From: Planctomycetota bacterium
Lineage (GTDB): Bacteria > Planctomycetota > Brocadiia > SM23-32
Assembly (NCBI GenBank): GCA_018334735.1
Contig: JAGXLK010000023.1
Location: 1-11,138, forward strand
Direction: 5' to 3'
DNA: 11,138 nucleotides
Below the pieces are notes generated by a model. The model was not told the origin of the DNA, did not search any database, and saw only the letters and a program-made list of their open reading frames with translations. Below, one piece after another: positions 1-7,967 of the stretch. The translations under genes were made by a program, and so were the position numbers. Within the stretch, counting starts at the first letter, position 1; every line of letters begins with the position of its first letter.

Positions 1-68
1 TTGTCGCAAACCCGTGGTCGTAAGCCGATTACTGCTCGCCGATCACCGACAACCCTGCCGTCCCGGTT

Positions 69-296
69 CTACTCGCACGAATGCCCGGCATCCTCGCCGT
101 GGCATTCGCGGATCTGTTCCGGGGAGCAGTCGCCCGGCTTGCCCTCCAGCTTCTCCGGGTGCTCGCAGTCCTGGGTCTCCTTACAGGGATGGCCTTCAAC
201 GTCACCGTGGCACTCTCTGATCTGCTCGGGGGAACAGTCTTCGGGCTGACCTTCCAGGTTCTCCGGTTTTTGACAACCTTTCGTTTCGTCACACAC
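69..296 (-). CDS. Small two-module Cys/His-rich protein (75 aa), probable metal binder
   Basis: The 75-residue protein is an exact internal duplication with a 36-residue period. Module 1 has C8, C21, C29, H30, H36 and C38; module 2 has C44, C57, C65, H66, H72 and C74. Each contains PE-x-LEG followed by DCSPEQIRECHG and then HxC. C2 is the only cysteine outside the modules. Four Cys and two His per module in fixed spacing suggest metal binding (Zn or Fe) or disulfides; this is inference, and I know no assigned function. It has no signal peptide or membrane segment and is strongly acidic. The start is GTG at 296, supported by an AGGAGG-type ribosome binding site at about 304-310. The gene is divergent from the exopolysaccharide operon and has an operator-like repeat just upstream. 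Small proteins with a similar PEQI-x-ECHG motif occur, as I recall, in other anaerobes and Desulfobacterota-like genomes. Confidence 0.8.
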   Translation of the reverse strand: MCDETKGCQKPENLEGQPEDCSPEQIRECHGDVEGHPCKETQDCEHPEKLEGKPGDCSPEQIRECHGEDAGHSCE

Positions 297-319
297 CCTG
301 GTATCCTCCTTAACGAAAA

Positions 320-353
320 CTTAGTTAAGTATCTACTTATCTACTTAAGTTAA
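320..353. promoter_or_regulatory. Operator-like inverted and direct repeat upstream of the Cys-rich gene
   Basis: TTAAGTA (325-331) is repeated in inverted orientation as TACTTAA (342-348), with further partial matches outward. Between them the octamer TATCTACT occurs twice in tandem (330-345), and ACTTAAGT (343-350) is itself a perfect palindrome. The block is AT-rich against its surroundings. It lies 24-57 bp upstream of the GTG start of the small Cys-rich gene, where a repressor or activator site would sit. The shape resembles MarR- or ArsR-type operators, but no regulator gene is in the window. No convincing -35/-10 pair could be fixed here for the minus strand. Confidence 0.45.
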
Positions 354-510
354 CCGCTCTGCCTGCAGCTGTCAAGGGAGGATATGGGGAGAGCGGACTT
401 ATCGCCGCCGGTCAAATTCTTCAGGGCCTCCAGTTTCTCTCCGAGGCGTTCCTGATGGACAATCCAGGAGGGCGATTTCGCCGTTTTTAGCACGTGTCGT
501 TACGAAACAG

Positions 511-548
511 CGGGATTGCCGCGAGGCCTCCGGCCCCTCGCAATGACG
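511..548 (-). repeat. REP-like palindromic element, copy 1
   Basis: Read on the minus strand this begins CGTCATTGCGAGGGGCC and continues through GGAGGCCTCGCGGCAATCCCG. GCGAGGCC (521-528) can pair with GGCC-CC-TCGC (532-541) around a TCC loop, with a two-base bulge. The head GTCATTGCGAG with the tail GCAATC is a motif dispersed in many bacterial genomes as extragenic palindromes. It faces copy 2, giving a head-to-head pair like a BIME. Copy number in this genome cannot be seen from one window. Confidence 0.65.
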
Positions 549-565
549 TTCTGAACCGCTATATG

Positions 566-610
566 GTCGTTGCGAGGCTGCCATAGGGCGCGCCGAAGCA
601 ATCTCGTCGT
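566..610 (+). repeat. REP-like palindromic element, copy 2 (inverted relative to copy 1)
   Basis: It begins GTCGTTGCGAGGCTGCC and ends GAAGCAATCTCGTCGTT. The head (GTCRTTGCGAGG) and tail (GCAATC) match copy 1 read on the opposite strand, while the centre differs and contains the palindrome GGCGCGCC. GCGAG at the head can pair with CTCG at the tail. A spacer of about 17 bp separates the two copies. A T-run (608-615) follows it. Confidence 0.6.
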
Positions 611-695
611 TTTTTCGAAGAGCTTACGCAACAAGTGCCGGGAAAAGTACGGCAAGTATCAGGAAAAACGAAGTCCCATATAGGGGAATTCCGCA

Positions 696-724
696 CTGAC
701 GAAGCCGGAAAAATGAACTATACT
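696..724 (+). promoter_or_regulatory. Candidate sigma70 promoter of the exopolysaccharide operon
   Basis: CTGACG (696-701, four of six to TTGACA) and TATACT (719-724, five of six to TATAAT) are separated by exactly 17 bp. They lie about 100 bp upstream of the first gene of the operon, leaving a leader of roughly 90 nt. I looked for a cyclic-di-GMP riboswitch in that leader and did not recognise one. Confidence 0.45.
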
Positions 725-822
725 GGTACATATTTAGCGTGAGATTTCAGCTCTACGCCTCATCGCGGTACCATCGTACAGAATGCCTGAAACACCTTTA
801 TTGACGGAAGACCCAAATTGCC

Positions 823-3800
823 GTGAAAAAACTTATTGCCCCGCTGATTCTGATGCTGATCACCGCGGTTGGCGTGACTCTGTTGTTCCGTGAGTTTGGC
901 CTCTTCCATGCCCATCTCGATATGGGTAACCGGTATTATTCCCAAGGAAACTACAAGGCGGCTTTCGCACGGTATCGGAAAGCACACCTTGTCGATCCGC
1001 AAAACAAAAAAGCTCTCAGGAAGCTCGCTTCGCTTGCCGAAGAACTTGGGAAAAACAGGCATGCTGCGAAATACCTCACACTCCTTGCGGAGGCGCTTCC
1101 GGAAGATCCTGCAATCCGGGTCCGGCTTGGCGACGCCCACCTTGCCCTGGATAACTACGACACGGCCATTAACAATTTCCAGAAAGCCATCAATCTCGGC
1201 GCTGAAAAACCCGACCTGCGGCTCAAAATTGCCAGAGCTTTCCTCTGGGCTGAAAAATACCCCGAAGCAAGCCACCGGTTCCGCAAACTGGCAGAAAATG
1301 AACCCGAAAACCCGACGGTGCTCCACGGCTGGACTCGAGCCGCTTACTGGAGTGAAAATTACGAGGAAGCAGCCCGAGCTTATTCCAAATACCTGGAAGT
1401 GGCCCCTCCAGATGCGAAAGGACTTCAGGAATATGCCGCGGTCCTGACGGCGCTTGAGGAATTTGAAAAAGCGGGCGGAATTTATGATCGCATACTGGAA
1501 ATGAAGCCTCAGTCGGCGGAGGCACTTCGCGGAAAAGCCGACTGCTACGCCTGGGCGAAAGAATACGGGAAAGCCATTCCTGCATACCGCAGGCTTCTCA
1601 AGCTCAAATCTGAAACCCAGCATGCCCGGCGACAACTGGCAAGAATCTATTTATGGAACGAAGAGTACGAAAAAGCCATTCCTCTCCTTGAAAAATGGCT
1701 GGAGCGCGAACCCGCCGCAGAAGTGCGCCTGAAACTGGCGCGGGCTTACGCACATGCCAACCGTCCCGAGAAAACGAACGCTATGGTGCAGGAACTTTTA
1801 GAATCTGACGCGAAAAACGCCCCCGACCGAAAGGAACTCGCCGAAATCCAGCTCACCGTCGGAAACAAAACTCAGGCCGTCCGCATCTATGAGGAATGGG
1901 TGCGTAACCACCCCGAAGACTCAAAAGCAACCAGGCGTCTGGCATCCCTTTTCCGGGCGCAGAAAGAGCATAAGAAAGCCCTCCCCCTTTTTGAAAAACT
2001 CTTGCAAGACGACCCGGACAATGTCGCATTGATATTGAAAACAGCCGAAGAAGCACATTGGGCGGCGGAGCGGGCAAAAGCGGTTTCGCTGCTGGAACGT
2101 GCGCTGAAAGCACGTCCCGATGACACCGAAATACTACGGAAGCTGGCGGATTACTCCATGGCCACCGAGAACTACGACAGGGCCGCCGAATATTATGCTC
2201 ATCTCGCCGAAGCCTCCGAACAAGTGGATGAGAAAGAAATGCTCAGATGGGCTAAGGCATGCGAACTGAGCGGAGACCGAAAAAAGGCGCTCGCGATTCT
2301 GGGTAAACTCGTGCAGAAACGGCCCGAAGACACAGAACTGCTTGAGCAGATGGCTGGCTTGCATCTGGCCCGGAAAGAATTCGGGCTCGCCCGCGCCCAA
2401 TTCAAAAAACTCGCCGAACTCGAACCGGGGAAACGCAAGTGGCGCGTGATGTCCGCGAAAACTCTCGTGTGGAGCGGAGACCATCGGAAAGCGTACGGTG
2501 AATTGGGAGAGCTGCTCAAAGAGACGCCCCGGAACACGGAACTTCTCTCCCTTGCTGCAGACGAAACCCTGGCCCTCAAGAAGTATGAGGAAGCATCCGG
2601 ATTGCTCGAGAAACTTATTAAACAAAATCCCGATGACCGAAAGCTCCGCGCTAAAGCGGGGAACGTCGCCATGGCGGCCGATCTGTATTCCCGAGCAGAA
2701 GTCCATTTCCGCTGGCTCATCAAAAACGGTCGCAGCTCCCCGAAAGTTTACAGCGGTCTCATCAACTCACTGAACGCCCGCAAAAAATTCACAGAAGCGG
2801 CGAAGGTCGCCTCCGAAGCGATACAGCAGCACAGCCAGAACGAAAAGTTCCAACGCTCCCTCCTCGATGCCCGGCTGGCGGCCGGTGAACATTCTAAGGC
2901 GATTGAAACCTGCCGTGCCCTGCTGAAAAAACATCCCGACGACCGAAAACTTCGCCGTCAACTCGCTGATCTCCACCTGTATACGGAAAATTTCGCCGAG
3001 GCGGCGAAACAATACAAAAAGCTGCTGGCAAGAACGCCCGAGGACCTCAAGTTACGGGAGAATTACGCCGACGCCCTTTTCTGGTCGGGCCAGCCCGAAC
3101 GAGCGCTTCCGCATTACCGGAAACTCGTCGACGCAGACGCCGGGTCGGAACAGGTCAAGGGGAAGATGGCCGACGCTTATCTTGCCGCCGGCGAGTTCGA
3201 GAAAGCGGCGGCGATCCTGACGGAGTTGCGAAAAAGTGCGCCCAAAGACGAAAAACTCCTGGCGAAGTTGGTCGGGTGTTACGAAGCGCTGGGGGAAAGC
3301 GCCAAAACGGCTGAGGTGCTGGTAGAGCTGAGAAAACTTCGCCCCGATGACCCCGAATTGAGACTGCGCCTGGCCCGCGCATACATTTCCGAGAAGCGGC
3401 ATGAGAGGGCAATTCCCTTGCTAAAAGGCCTTAAAAATCAGGGTTTTCAGACCCGGGAAGTGAGCCGCATGCTCGGAAACGCCTTCATGGCTCAGCATAA
3501 GTTCGGCGAGGCAGTCACAGTGTTTGAAAAGCTCCACGAGGCGTATCCAGAAGATATTCAGATAGAAGGCGATCTGGCAATGGCTGTGTACCTCGACGGG
3601 CAGCTCAAGCGGGCCGAGAAAATGCTGAGGGAAATGTATGAAAAAGCGCCGGAGGACCTGGAGAGTGTCCGGCTCCTGGCCCAGATCTTCATGGAACAGG
3701 AAAAATACGATGAGGCCACCCGGATGTTCGAGCGGGCGTTCGCACTGGGAGATAAAAGCAAAGACACGCGCGTCCGGTACGCCCGCGCTCTGGCCTGGGG

Positions 3801-5106
3801 CAAGAGATATGAGAAAGCGCTTCAACAGTACTCCCGCCTCGTAAAGAATTACCCGGACGACTGGCAGCTCCATCGGGAAAAGGCACGCATACTGGGCTGG
3901 GACCGTCAGTACAAAAAAGCAATTGCGGAATATCAGAAGATCCGCAAGCAGTATCCCAATAACGCGCTTGTGCTGTTGGAAATGAATGCCAAGAGGGCTT
4001 TCTATAACGACCAGCATACCACCTCTATTCAGCAATACAGAAAGCTCCTGGACCGGGAGCCGGAAAATCTTGAGGCCCAGTTCGACATCGCGCAGGTCTA
4101 CTCGCGACAATCGATGTGGTCGGAGGCACAGGAGGCTTACGAAAACGTGCTGGAGATATACCCCGGTCATTTTCGTGCCAGGCGGGCGCTGAGGAAGACA
4201 AAACTCGTGCGGCGCAGCACCGATTTGCAGTTCCGGCTGTTCCATAACTGGCGGCGGAGCGATGAACGTTCCGTTGATGTAGAACACCATTCATGGGGTG
4301 CGGGAGCGAGTCGATGGATAACCGACCGGCTGCACGCGAAGGCAGAGTGGCGATACGAAACGTTCAATTTCAGCGATTTTCATCTCATCCCCGCCCAGCT
4401 CTCCCGTATCGCCTTGAGATATTTCGATCACCCGGGGTGGGACGCTGGGGCGAGCCTGGGACTGCGCGATTGGGCCGGATCACCCCGGCACAGATGGCAG
4501 TACCGGGCGTTTTTCCATACGCGACCTTTTGATACCGCCGATCTGACGTTATACACGGAACGGCAAGATTACATTGAAAACAGCCGCACCGTTCGGGCCG
4601 GAATACAGAAAACCGATTACGGGATCTCGGTGGATGTGCCGGCAACCCGCCGTCTGCGAGTCGGCTCCGATTGGGAATGGTCGGATTTCAACGATACAAA
4701 CGCTCAGGAAACCTTCCGAGCTCGCGCGAAATACCGCATACGTGAAGCACCCACACGGCTTGATCTCGGTTATCGTTTCGAAAACTGGAACTTCAAAGAA
4801 GACCAGGCGCTGTATTTTGCGCCTGAGAGTTTTCAGATGCATTTTGCCTACCTCGACTGGCGCCATGATCTCAGCAAACACGGAAATTTCTGGGGAAGCC
4901 GTCGCACCTACTACGATCTGGGCATTGGATACGGTTTGGATTCCGAGAACGAGGACAGCGTCACCGGGTGGGTCGGATTGCATCATGACCATTCGGAACG
5001 TTTCTCCATCGACGCGCGGTGGGAAGCGACGCGTGGAACCGCATATGATGAGGACCGCTTTTTGATGACGGTTAATTACCTTTTTGGTGGTCCGGAACTG
5101 GATTGA
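823..5106 (+). CDS. Giant TPR plus C-terminal beta-barrel exopolysaccharide exporter (1427 aa)
   Basis: Likely carries nascent polysaccharide through the periplasm and out of the outer membrane. Residues 4-22 (IAPLILMLITAVGVTLLF) form a signal sequence or inner-membrane anchor with no obvious cleavage site. From about residue 30 to 1125 the protein is an unbroken array of roughly 30 TPR units at 34-residue spacing. Many units carry a Trp motif (for example AYWSENY, YLWNEEY, LVWSGDH, LAWGKRY, LGWDRQY) typical of TPR exporters. From about residue 1131 to the end, alternating aromatic/polar strands rich in Arg and Trp look like an outer-membrane barrel, ending NYLFGGPELD. Domain order matches BcsC and PelB, which are shorter (about 1160-1190 residues); the anchor-like N-terminus is more PelB-like. 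The start is GTG at 823 with GGAAG at 806-810, slightly far. The next gene follows after 100 bp. The general role is fairly secure; the substrate is not. Confidence 0.85.
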   Translation: MKKLIAPLILMLITAVGVTLLFREFGLFHAHLDMGNRYYSQGNYKAAFARYRKAHLVDPQNKKALRKLASLAEELGKNRHAAKYLTLLAEALPEDPAIRVRLGDAHLALDNYDTAINNFQKAINLGAEKPDLRLKIARAFLWAEKYPEASHRFRKLAENEPENPTVLHGWTRAAYWSENYEEAARAYSKYLEVAPPDAKGLQEYAAVLTALEEFEKAGGIYDRILEMKPQSAEALRGKADCYAWAKEYGKAIPAYRRLLKLKSETQHARRQLARIYLWNEEYEKAIPLLEKWLEREPAAEVRLKLARAYAHANRPEKTNAMVQELLESDAKNAPDRKELAEIQLTVGNKTQAVRIYEEWVRNHPEDSKATRRLASLFRAQKEHKKALPLFEKLLQDDPDNVALILKTAEEAHWAAERAKAVSLLERALKARPDDTEILRKLADYSMATENYDRAAEYYAHLAEASEQVDEKEMLRWAKACELSGDRKKALAILGKLVQKRPEDTELLEQMAGLHLARKEFGLARAQFKKLAELEPGKRKWRVMSAKTLVWSGDHRKAYGELGELLKETPRNTELLSLAADETLALKKYEEASGLLEKLIKQNPDDRKLRAKAGNVAMAADLYSRAEVHFRWLIKNGRSSPKVYSGLINSLNARKKFTEAAKVASEAIQQHSQNEKFQRSLLDARLAAGEHSKAIETCRALLKKHPDDRKLRRQLADLHLYTENFAEAAKQYKKLLARTPEDLKLRENYADALFWSGQPERALPHYRKLVDADAGSEQVKGKMADAYLAAGEFEKAAAILTELRKSAPKDEKLLAKLVGCYEALGESAKTAEVLVELRKLRPDDPELRLRLARAYISEKRHERAIPLLKGLKNQGFQTREVSRMLGNAFMAQHKFGEAVTVFEKLHEAYPEDIQIEGDLAMAVYLDGQLKRAEKMLREMYEKAPEDLESVRLLAQIFMEQEKYDEATRMFERAFALGDKSKDTRVRYARALAWGKRYEKALQQYSRLVKNYPDDWQLHREKARILGWDRQYKKAIAEYQKIRKQYPNNALVLLEMNAKRAFYNDQHTTSIQQYRKLLDREPENLEAQFDIAQVYSRQSMWSEAQEAYENVLEIYPGHFRARRALRKTKLVRRSTDLQFRLFHNWRRSDERSVDVEHHSWGAGASRWITDRLHAKAEWRYETFNFSDFHLIPAQLSRIALRYFDHPGWDAGASLGLRDWAGSPRHRWQYRAFFHTRPFDTADLTLYTERQDYIENSRTVRAGIQKTDYGISVDVPATRRLRVGSDWEWSDFNDTNAQETFRARAKYRIREAPTRLDLGYRFENWNFKEDQALYFAPESFQMHFAYLDWRHDLSKHGNFWGSRRTYYDLGIGYGLDSENEDSVTGWVGLHHDHSERFSIDARWEATRGTAYDEDRFLMTVNYLFGGPELD

Positions 5107-5206
5107 CAGTTACTGGTCCGCTCCGGCAAACGTCACTGTATTTACGAACCAGACCACTTAGATGTGTTGAACTGCTTTCCGATAACTGATCACGGGAAAC
5201 AACGAA

Positions 5207-6769
5207 ATGCCGCAGCAAAAACAACGAAAAAGACGCATTTTTGTCGGTCTTTTCACAGTGATGACGGTCTGTGCGTCGGTCTACCTCGTTGTCCGAGCCA
5301 TTCTGCTGACCATGGGTAACCTCGGGACGTGGAGCATGGTCCTGGCCGCGCTTCTGTTGCTGGCCGAATCATTTGTTGTTTTTCAGGCGGTTGCATACGC
5401 ACTCAATGTCAGCCAGACTGTCGACCGTGAGGCCATACCGCGAAAAGATTTTTCCAACTGGGATGAAGCGCCACCGGTCGCTATACTTCTGCCGGCCAGA
5501 CACGAACCGTACGACGTGCTGGATAAGACTTTAACCGCGATATCGAACATCGATTATCCGAACAAAACCATCTTTTTCCTGGACGACTCGTCCGAAGAGA
5601 AGTACCAGCATGAGGCCGAGCAACTTGCCGATGAATACGGTGCGGTTCTTTTCCAGCGGGAAGACCGGCACGGAGCCAAAGCCGGCGTGCTCAATGACGT
5701 TATTGAACAGCTCGATGAAAAATACAAGCATATCGCGGTCTTTGACAGCGACCAGGAACCAATGCCAGCCTTCCTCAAAAGACTGGTCCCCGTTATGGAG
5801 GCCAATGACAGGCTGGGATTGGTGCAAACGCCCCAGTTCTACACCAACATTGACGCCAGTTATGTTTCTGCAGGTGCTAATTTGCAACATTGCATGTTCT
5901 ACGAGTATATCTGCGAGGGAAAATCCAGCCGTGGCGCTATGATGTGCTGTGGAACGAACTTTCTTCTGCGACGTGAAGCCATAGAAGATTCGGGCGGTTT
6001 TGATGAATCATCCGTCACTGAAGATTTCGCCACGAGTCTTGACCTGCTGGTGCATGGCTGGCAAAGCGTTTACTACAATGAAGTTTTGGCCTTCGGAGAA
6101 GCTCCAGAAACCCTTTCTGCTTTTCTCAAGCAACAGAGCCGATGGGCCAGCGGGAACCTGCAGGTGCTGAAAAAAGTGATTCGAACACTTGTCACCCACC
6201 CCTTGAAGCTGACAGTCGGACAGTGGTGGGAGTTTCTCACAACCGGAACGTATTACCTGACCGGCTGGGCCTACCTGGTCCTGATGATATGTCCGATCGC
6301 CTATGTATTTTTCGGTGTGCCCACTTTTTTCATGGAACCAACCATCTACGTGCTGACTTTTGTGCCGTACTTCGCCCTGTCGCTGGGTATATTTTTCACA
6401 AGCATGGAGCGCAGGTATTATACTCCGGGAAAGTTGGTGGAGGGCATTTTACTCGGTTTCGCCGCACTTCCCGTCTACATAAAATCCGCCGTGGGAGCCC
6501 TCTTCGGAGTCAAAACCTCATTCCTGCGAACCCAGAAAGCCGGGGCCACCGAGACAGAGCCACTCTGGTACTTCTGGCCGCAGACGGTTCTATGGTTGGC
6601 CAATTTCGCGGCCCTCGTGTGGGGTGCCAATATCCTCGGCACCGGTCTTCGATGGCCCCTGGCAGTGAGCATGATCTGGATCACTTACCACTTTTTCATT
6701 TTTTCCGGATTCCTTTTCTTTCGAAACATGGAACCTGAAAAAGAATATGTTAAGGCCAATCCCCAATAA
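5207..6769 (+). CDS. Processive membrane glycosyltransferase family 2, cellulose synthase-like (520 aa)
   Basis: Inner-membrane enzyme that should polymerise a beta-linked polysaccharide from nucleotide sugars and extrude it. Two N-terminal membrane segments (about 11-33 and 41-66) precede the GT-A domain. Catalytic landmarks are D126-D127 in FLDDSS, HGAKAG (155-160), the D180-S-D182 metal motif, QTPQ (207-210, acceptor region), TED (271-273, catalytic base) and QQSRW (309-313, the Q-x-x-R-W motif). About five membrane segments follow (roughly 345-370, 380-398, 410-434, 460-478, 484-505). F439-L-R-T-Q-K444 sits where the gating loop FxVTxK of BcsA lies. The protein ends at residue 520 with no PilZ domain, so direct cyclic-di-GMP control as in BcsA is not expected. 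RNMEP near the C-terminus follows the last segment. The GH8 gene starts 23 bp inside its 3' end. Cellulose, poly-GlcNAc-like or another polymer cannot be decided. Confidence 0.9.
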   Translation: MPQQKQRKRRIFVGLFTVMTVCASVYLVVRAILLTMGNLGTWSMVLAALLLLAESFVVFQAVAYALNVSQTVDREAIPRKDFSNWDEAPPVAILLPARHEPYDVLDKTLTAISNIDYPNKTIFFLDDSSEEKYQHEAEQLADEYGAVLFQREDRHGAKAGVLNDVIEQLDEKYKHIAVFDSDQEPMPAFLKRLVPVMEANDRLGLVQTPQFYTNIDASYVSAGANLQHCMFYEYICEGKSSRGAMMCCGTNFLLRREAIEDSGGFDESSVTEDFATSLDLLVHGWQSVYYNEVLAFGEAPETLSAFLKQQSRWASGNLQVLKKVIRTLVTHPLKLTVGQWWEFLTTGTYYLTGWAYLVLMICPIAYVFFGVPTFFMEPTIYVLTFVPYFALSLGIFFTSMERRYYTPGKLVEGILLGFAALPVYIKSAVGALFGVKTSFLRTQKAGATETEPLWYFWPQTVLWLANFAALVWGANILGTGLRWPLAVSMIWITYHFFIFSGFLFFRNMEPEKEYVKANPQ

Positions 6770-7967
6770 CCGGCGCACGGCCCCCCGGGGCGCAGGATTG
6801 CTTGTGGGGTGTCTGGTCGTGCTGTCAGCGATCAGCTGCCAGACACAATATACCCGTACACCATCCGATCTCGGCGCCGCCTGGGATTACTATTTGACGA
6901 CTTTTGTCCACGACGGCCGGGTGGTTCGCCCCCGACACGGCGGCGATACCGTCTCAGAAGGACAAGCCTACGCCATGTTGCGCGCGGTCTGGATGGACGA
7001 CCAAGAAACTTTTGATCGATGCTACCGATGGAGCGAAAAACACCTCTCTCGGGCTGGAAGATTCGGCGATAATCTGCTCGCATGGCACTATAAAAAATCC
7101 TCAAAAGGAAGCAAAGGGGAGGTCGTCGACTGGACACCCGCTACGGATGCGGACCTTGACTACGCCCTGGCCTTGTTTCTGGCCTCAGAAAAATGGTCGA
7201 TCCAACCGCGGGGGCTCACGCCCTACCGGAAAAAAGCCGCGGAACTCGCATCAGATATCATGAGAAAAGCCGTGTTACGGCTGCCGTCAGGTGAACTTCT
7301 GCTCCGCCCATGGGTTCTCGATGACGAGAAAGATCCCGATTACCCCCTGACCGCCAATCCATCCTATTTTTCCCCGGCACACTATCGCATTTTCGAAAAA
7401 TTGAGCGGTGACAACCAGTGGGGGCAACTTGCGGATGACACCTACGACCAGCTGGGACGAATATCGCAGCAACTCGGGCGATTAAAAGGCATCGGACTTG
7501 TGCCCGATTGGTGCCTGGTGACTGAAAGTGGAAACTTTAAAGCCTCTGAGGAAAAAGGGACTGTAAGCTCATGGGACGCGTTCAGATTATGGTGGCGCGT
7601 CGGGCTCGATCACCGATTGTCCGGGGAAGACCGCGCGAAAACGCTCATCAAGGCGCAACTGATTCCCTTCCTTCGCTCCGAACTGCAAAAGGAAGGCCGG
7701 ATCATGCTCGAATACGAGTACACCGGCCAGCCCCTCAAGAAATACACCAGCGCAGCAATACTGGGCACCTACGCATGGACAGTCTCCCCGTTTGATAAAG
7801 AACTCACCCGTCAACTCAAACAACAACTCGCAGAGCGACGTTTCTCCGCACCCGGCGGCATTTTCTACGACCAACCGGATAACTATTACGTCAACAGCTG
7901 GGCCTGGTTCGGAGACGCTACTGAACGTGATCTTGTGAAATCGACCCCGGGAGAAATCGACCGATGA
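6747..7967 (+). CDS. Glycoside hydrolase family 8 endoglucanase-like lipoprotein (406 aa)
   Basis: Likely trims or releases the polymer made by the neighbouring synthase, as BcsZ does in cellulose operons. Family 8 landmarks are clear: VSEGQAYAM with the general acid E71, ATDADLDYALAL (D133/D135, substrate binding), and SSWDAFRLWWR with the probable base D277 and R280. Residues 15-30 are a hydrophobic signal ending LSAIS-C31. This resembles a lipobox with a non-consensus Ala at -3, so periplasmic membrane attachment is likely but not certain. Length fits the family (BcsZ is about 370). The ATG at 6747 lies inside the end of the glycosyltransferase gene (23 bp overlap) and has no strong ribosome binding site, suggesting coupled translation. 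Its stop overlaps the next ATG in ATGA. Product specificity (beta-1,4-glucan or another glycan, as for PssZ in Listeria) is open. Confidence 0.88.
   Translation: MLRPIPNNRRTAPRGAGLLVGCLVVLSAISCQTQYTRTPSDLGAAWDYYLTTFVHDGRVVRPRHGGDTVSEGQAYAMLRAVWMDDQETFDRCYRWSEKHLSRAGRFGDNLLAWHYKKSSKGSKGEVVDWTPATDADLDYALALFLASEKWSIQPRGLTPYRKKAAELASDIMRKAVLRLPSGELLLRPWVLDDEKDPDYPLTANPSYFSPAHYRIFEKLSGDNQWGQLADDTYDQLGRISQQLGRLKGIGLVPDWCLVTESGNFKASEEKGTVSSWDAFRLWWRVGLDHRLSGEDRAKTLIKAQLIPFLRSELQKEGRIMLEYEYTGQPLKKYTSAAILGTYAWTVSPFDKELTRQLKQQLAERRFSAPGGIFYDQPDNYYVNSWAWFGDATERDLVKSTPGEIDR

Larger units (their letters stand above)
354..822. other. Intergenic region between divergent genes, with REP-like repeats and a promoter
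   Basis: About 470 bp without a gene I can assign. It holds the two REP-like elements and the promoter listed separately. A small hairpin, GGCG-ATTT-CGCC followed by G and five T (471-488, plus strand), could be a weak terminator but has only four base pairs. On the minus strand a 47-codon frame (GTG at 493 to TAA at 350) contains a helical-looking stretch, RLGEKLEALKNL. It has no ribosome binding site and its start abuts the repeat, so it may be the tail of a lost gene. The 61-codon minus frame at 399-584 is mostly translation of the repeat and is not counted as a gene. Confidence 0.6.

Noticed and set aside
399..584. 61-codon minus-strand frame
   Set aside because: Its N-terminal half is a translation of the REP-like repeat and it has no ribosome binding site; peptides of this kind recur wherever the repeat occurs.
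671..686. CCCATATAGGGG as a copy of the 9533-9547 repeat
   Set aside because: Only a short AT core is shared with AAGCCATATATAAGGGG; the flanks do not align.
733..822. Cyclic-di-GMP riboswitch in the operon leader
   Set aside because: Expected because of the cellulose-like synthase, but the conserved GEMM core sequences are not present.
760..1635. 291-codon minus-strand frame opposite the TPR gene
   Set aside because: It is antisense to clear TPR repeats and lacks any family features; long antisense frames arise from the codon bias of the TPR gene.
3421..4290. 289-codon minus-strand frame opposite the TPR gene
   Set aside because: Same reason: a shadow of the TPR coding frame with no recognisable motifs or ribosome binding site.
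5107..5206. Terminator or internal promoter between exporter and synthase
   Set aside because: TGGTC/GACCA can pair but with a loop of more than 30 bases and no T-run; nothing else stood out in the 100 bp.
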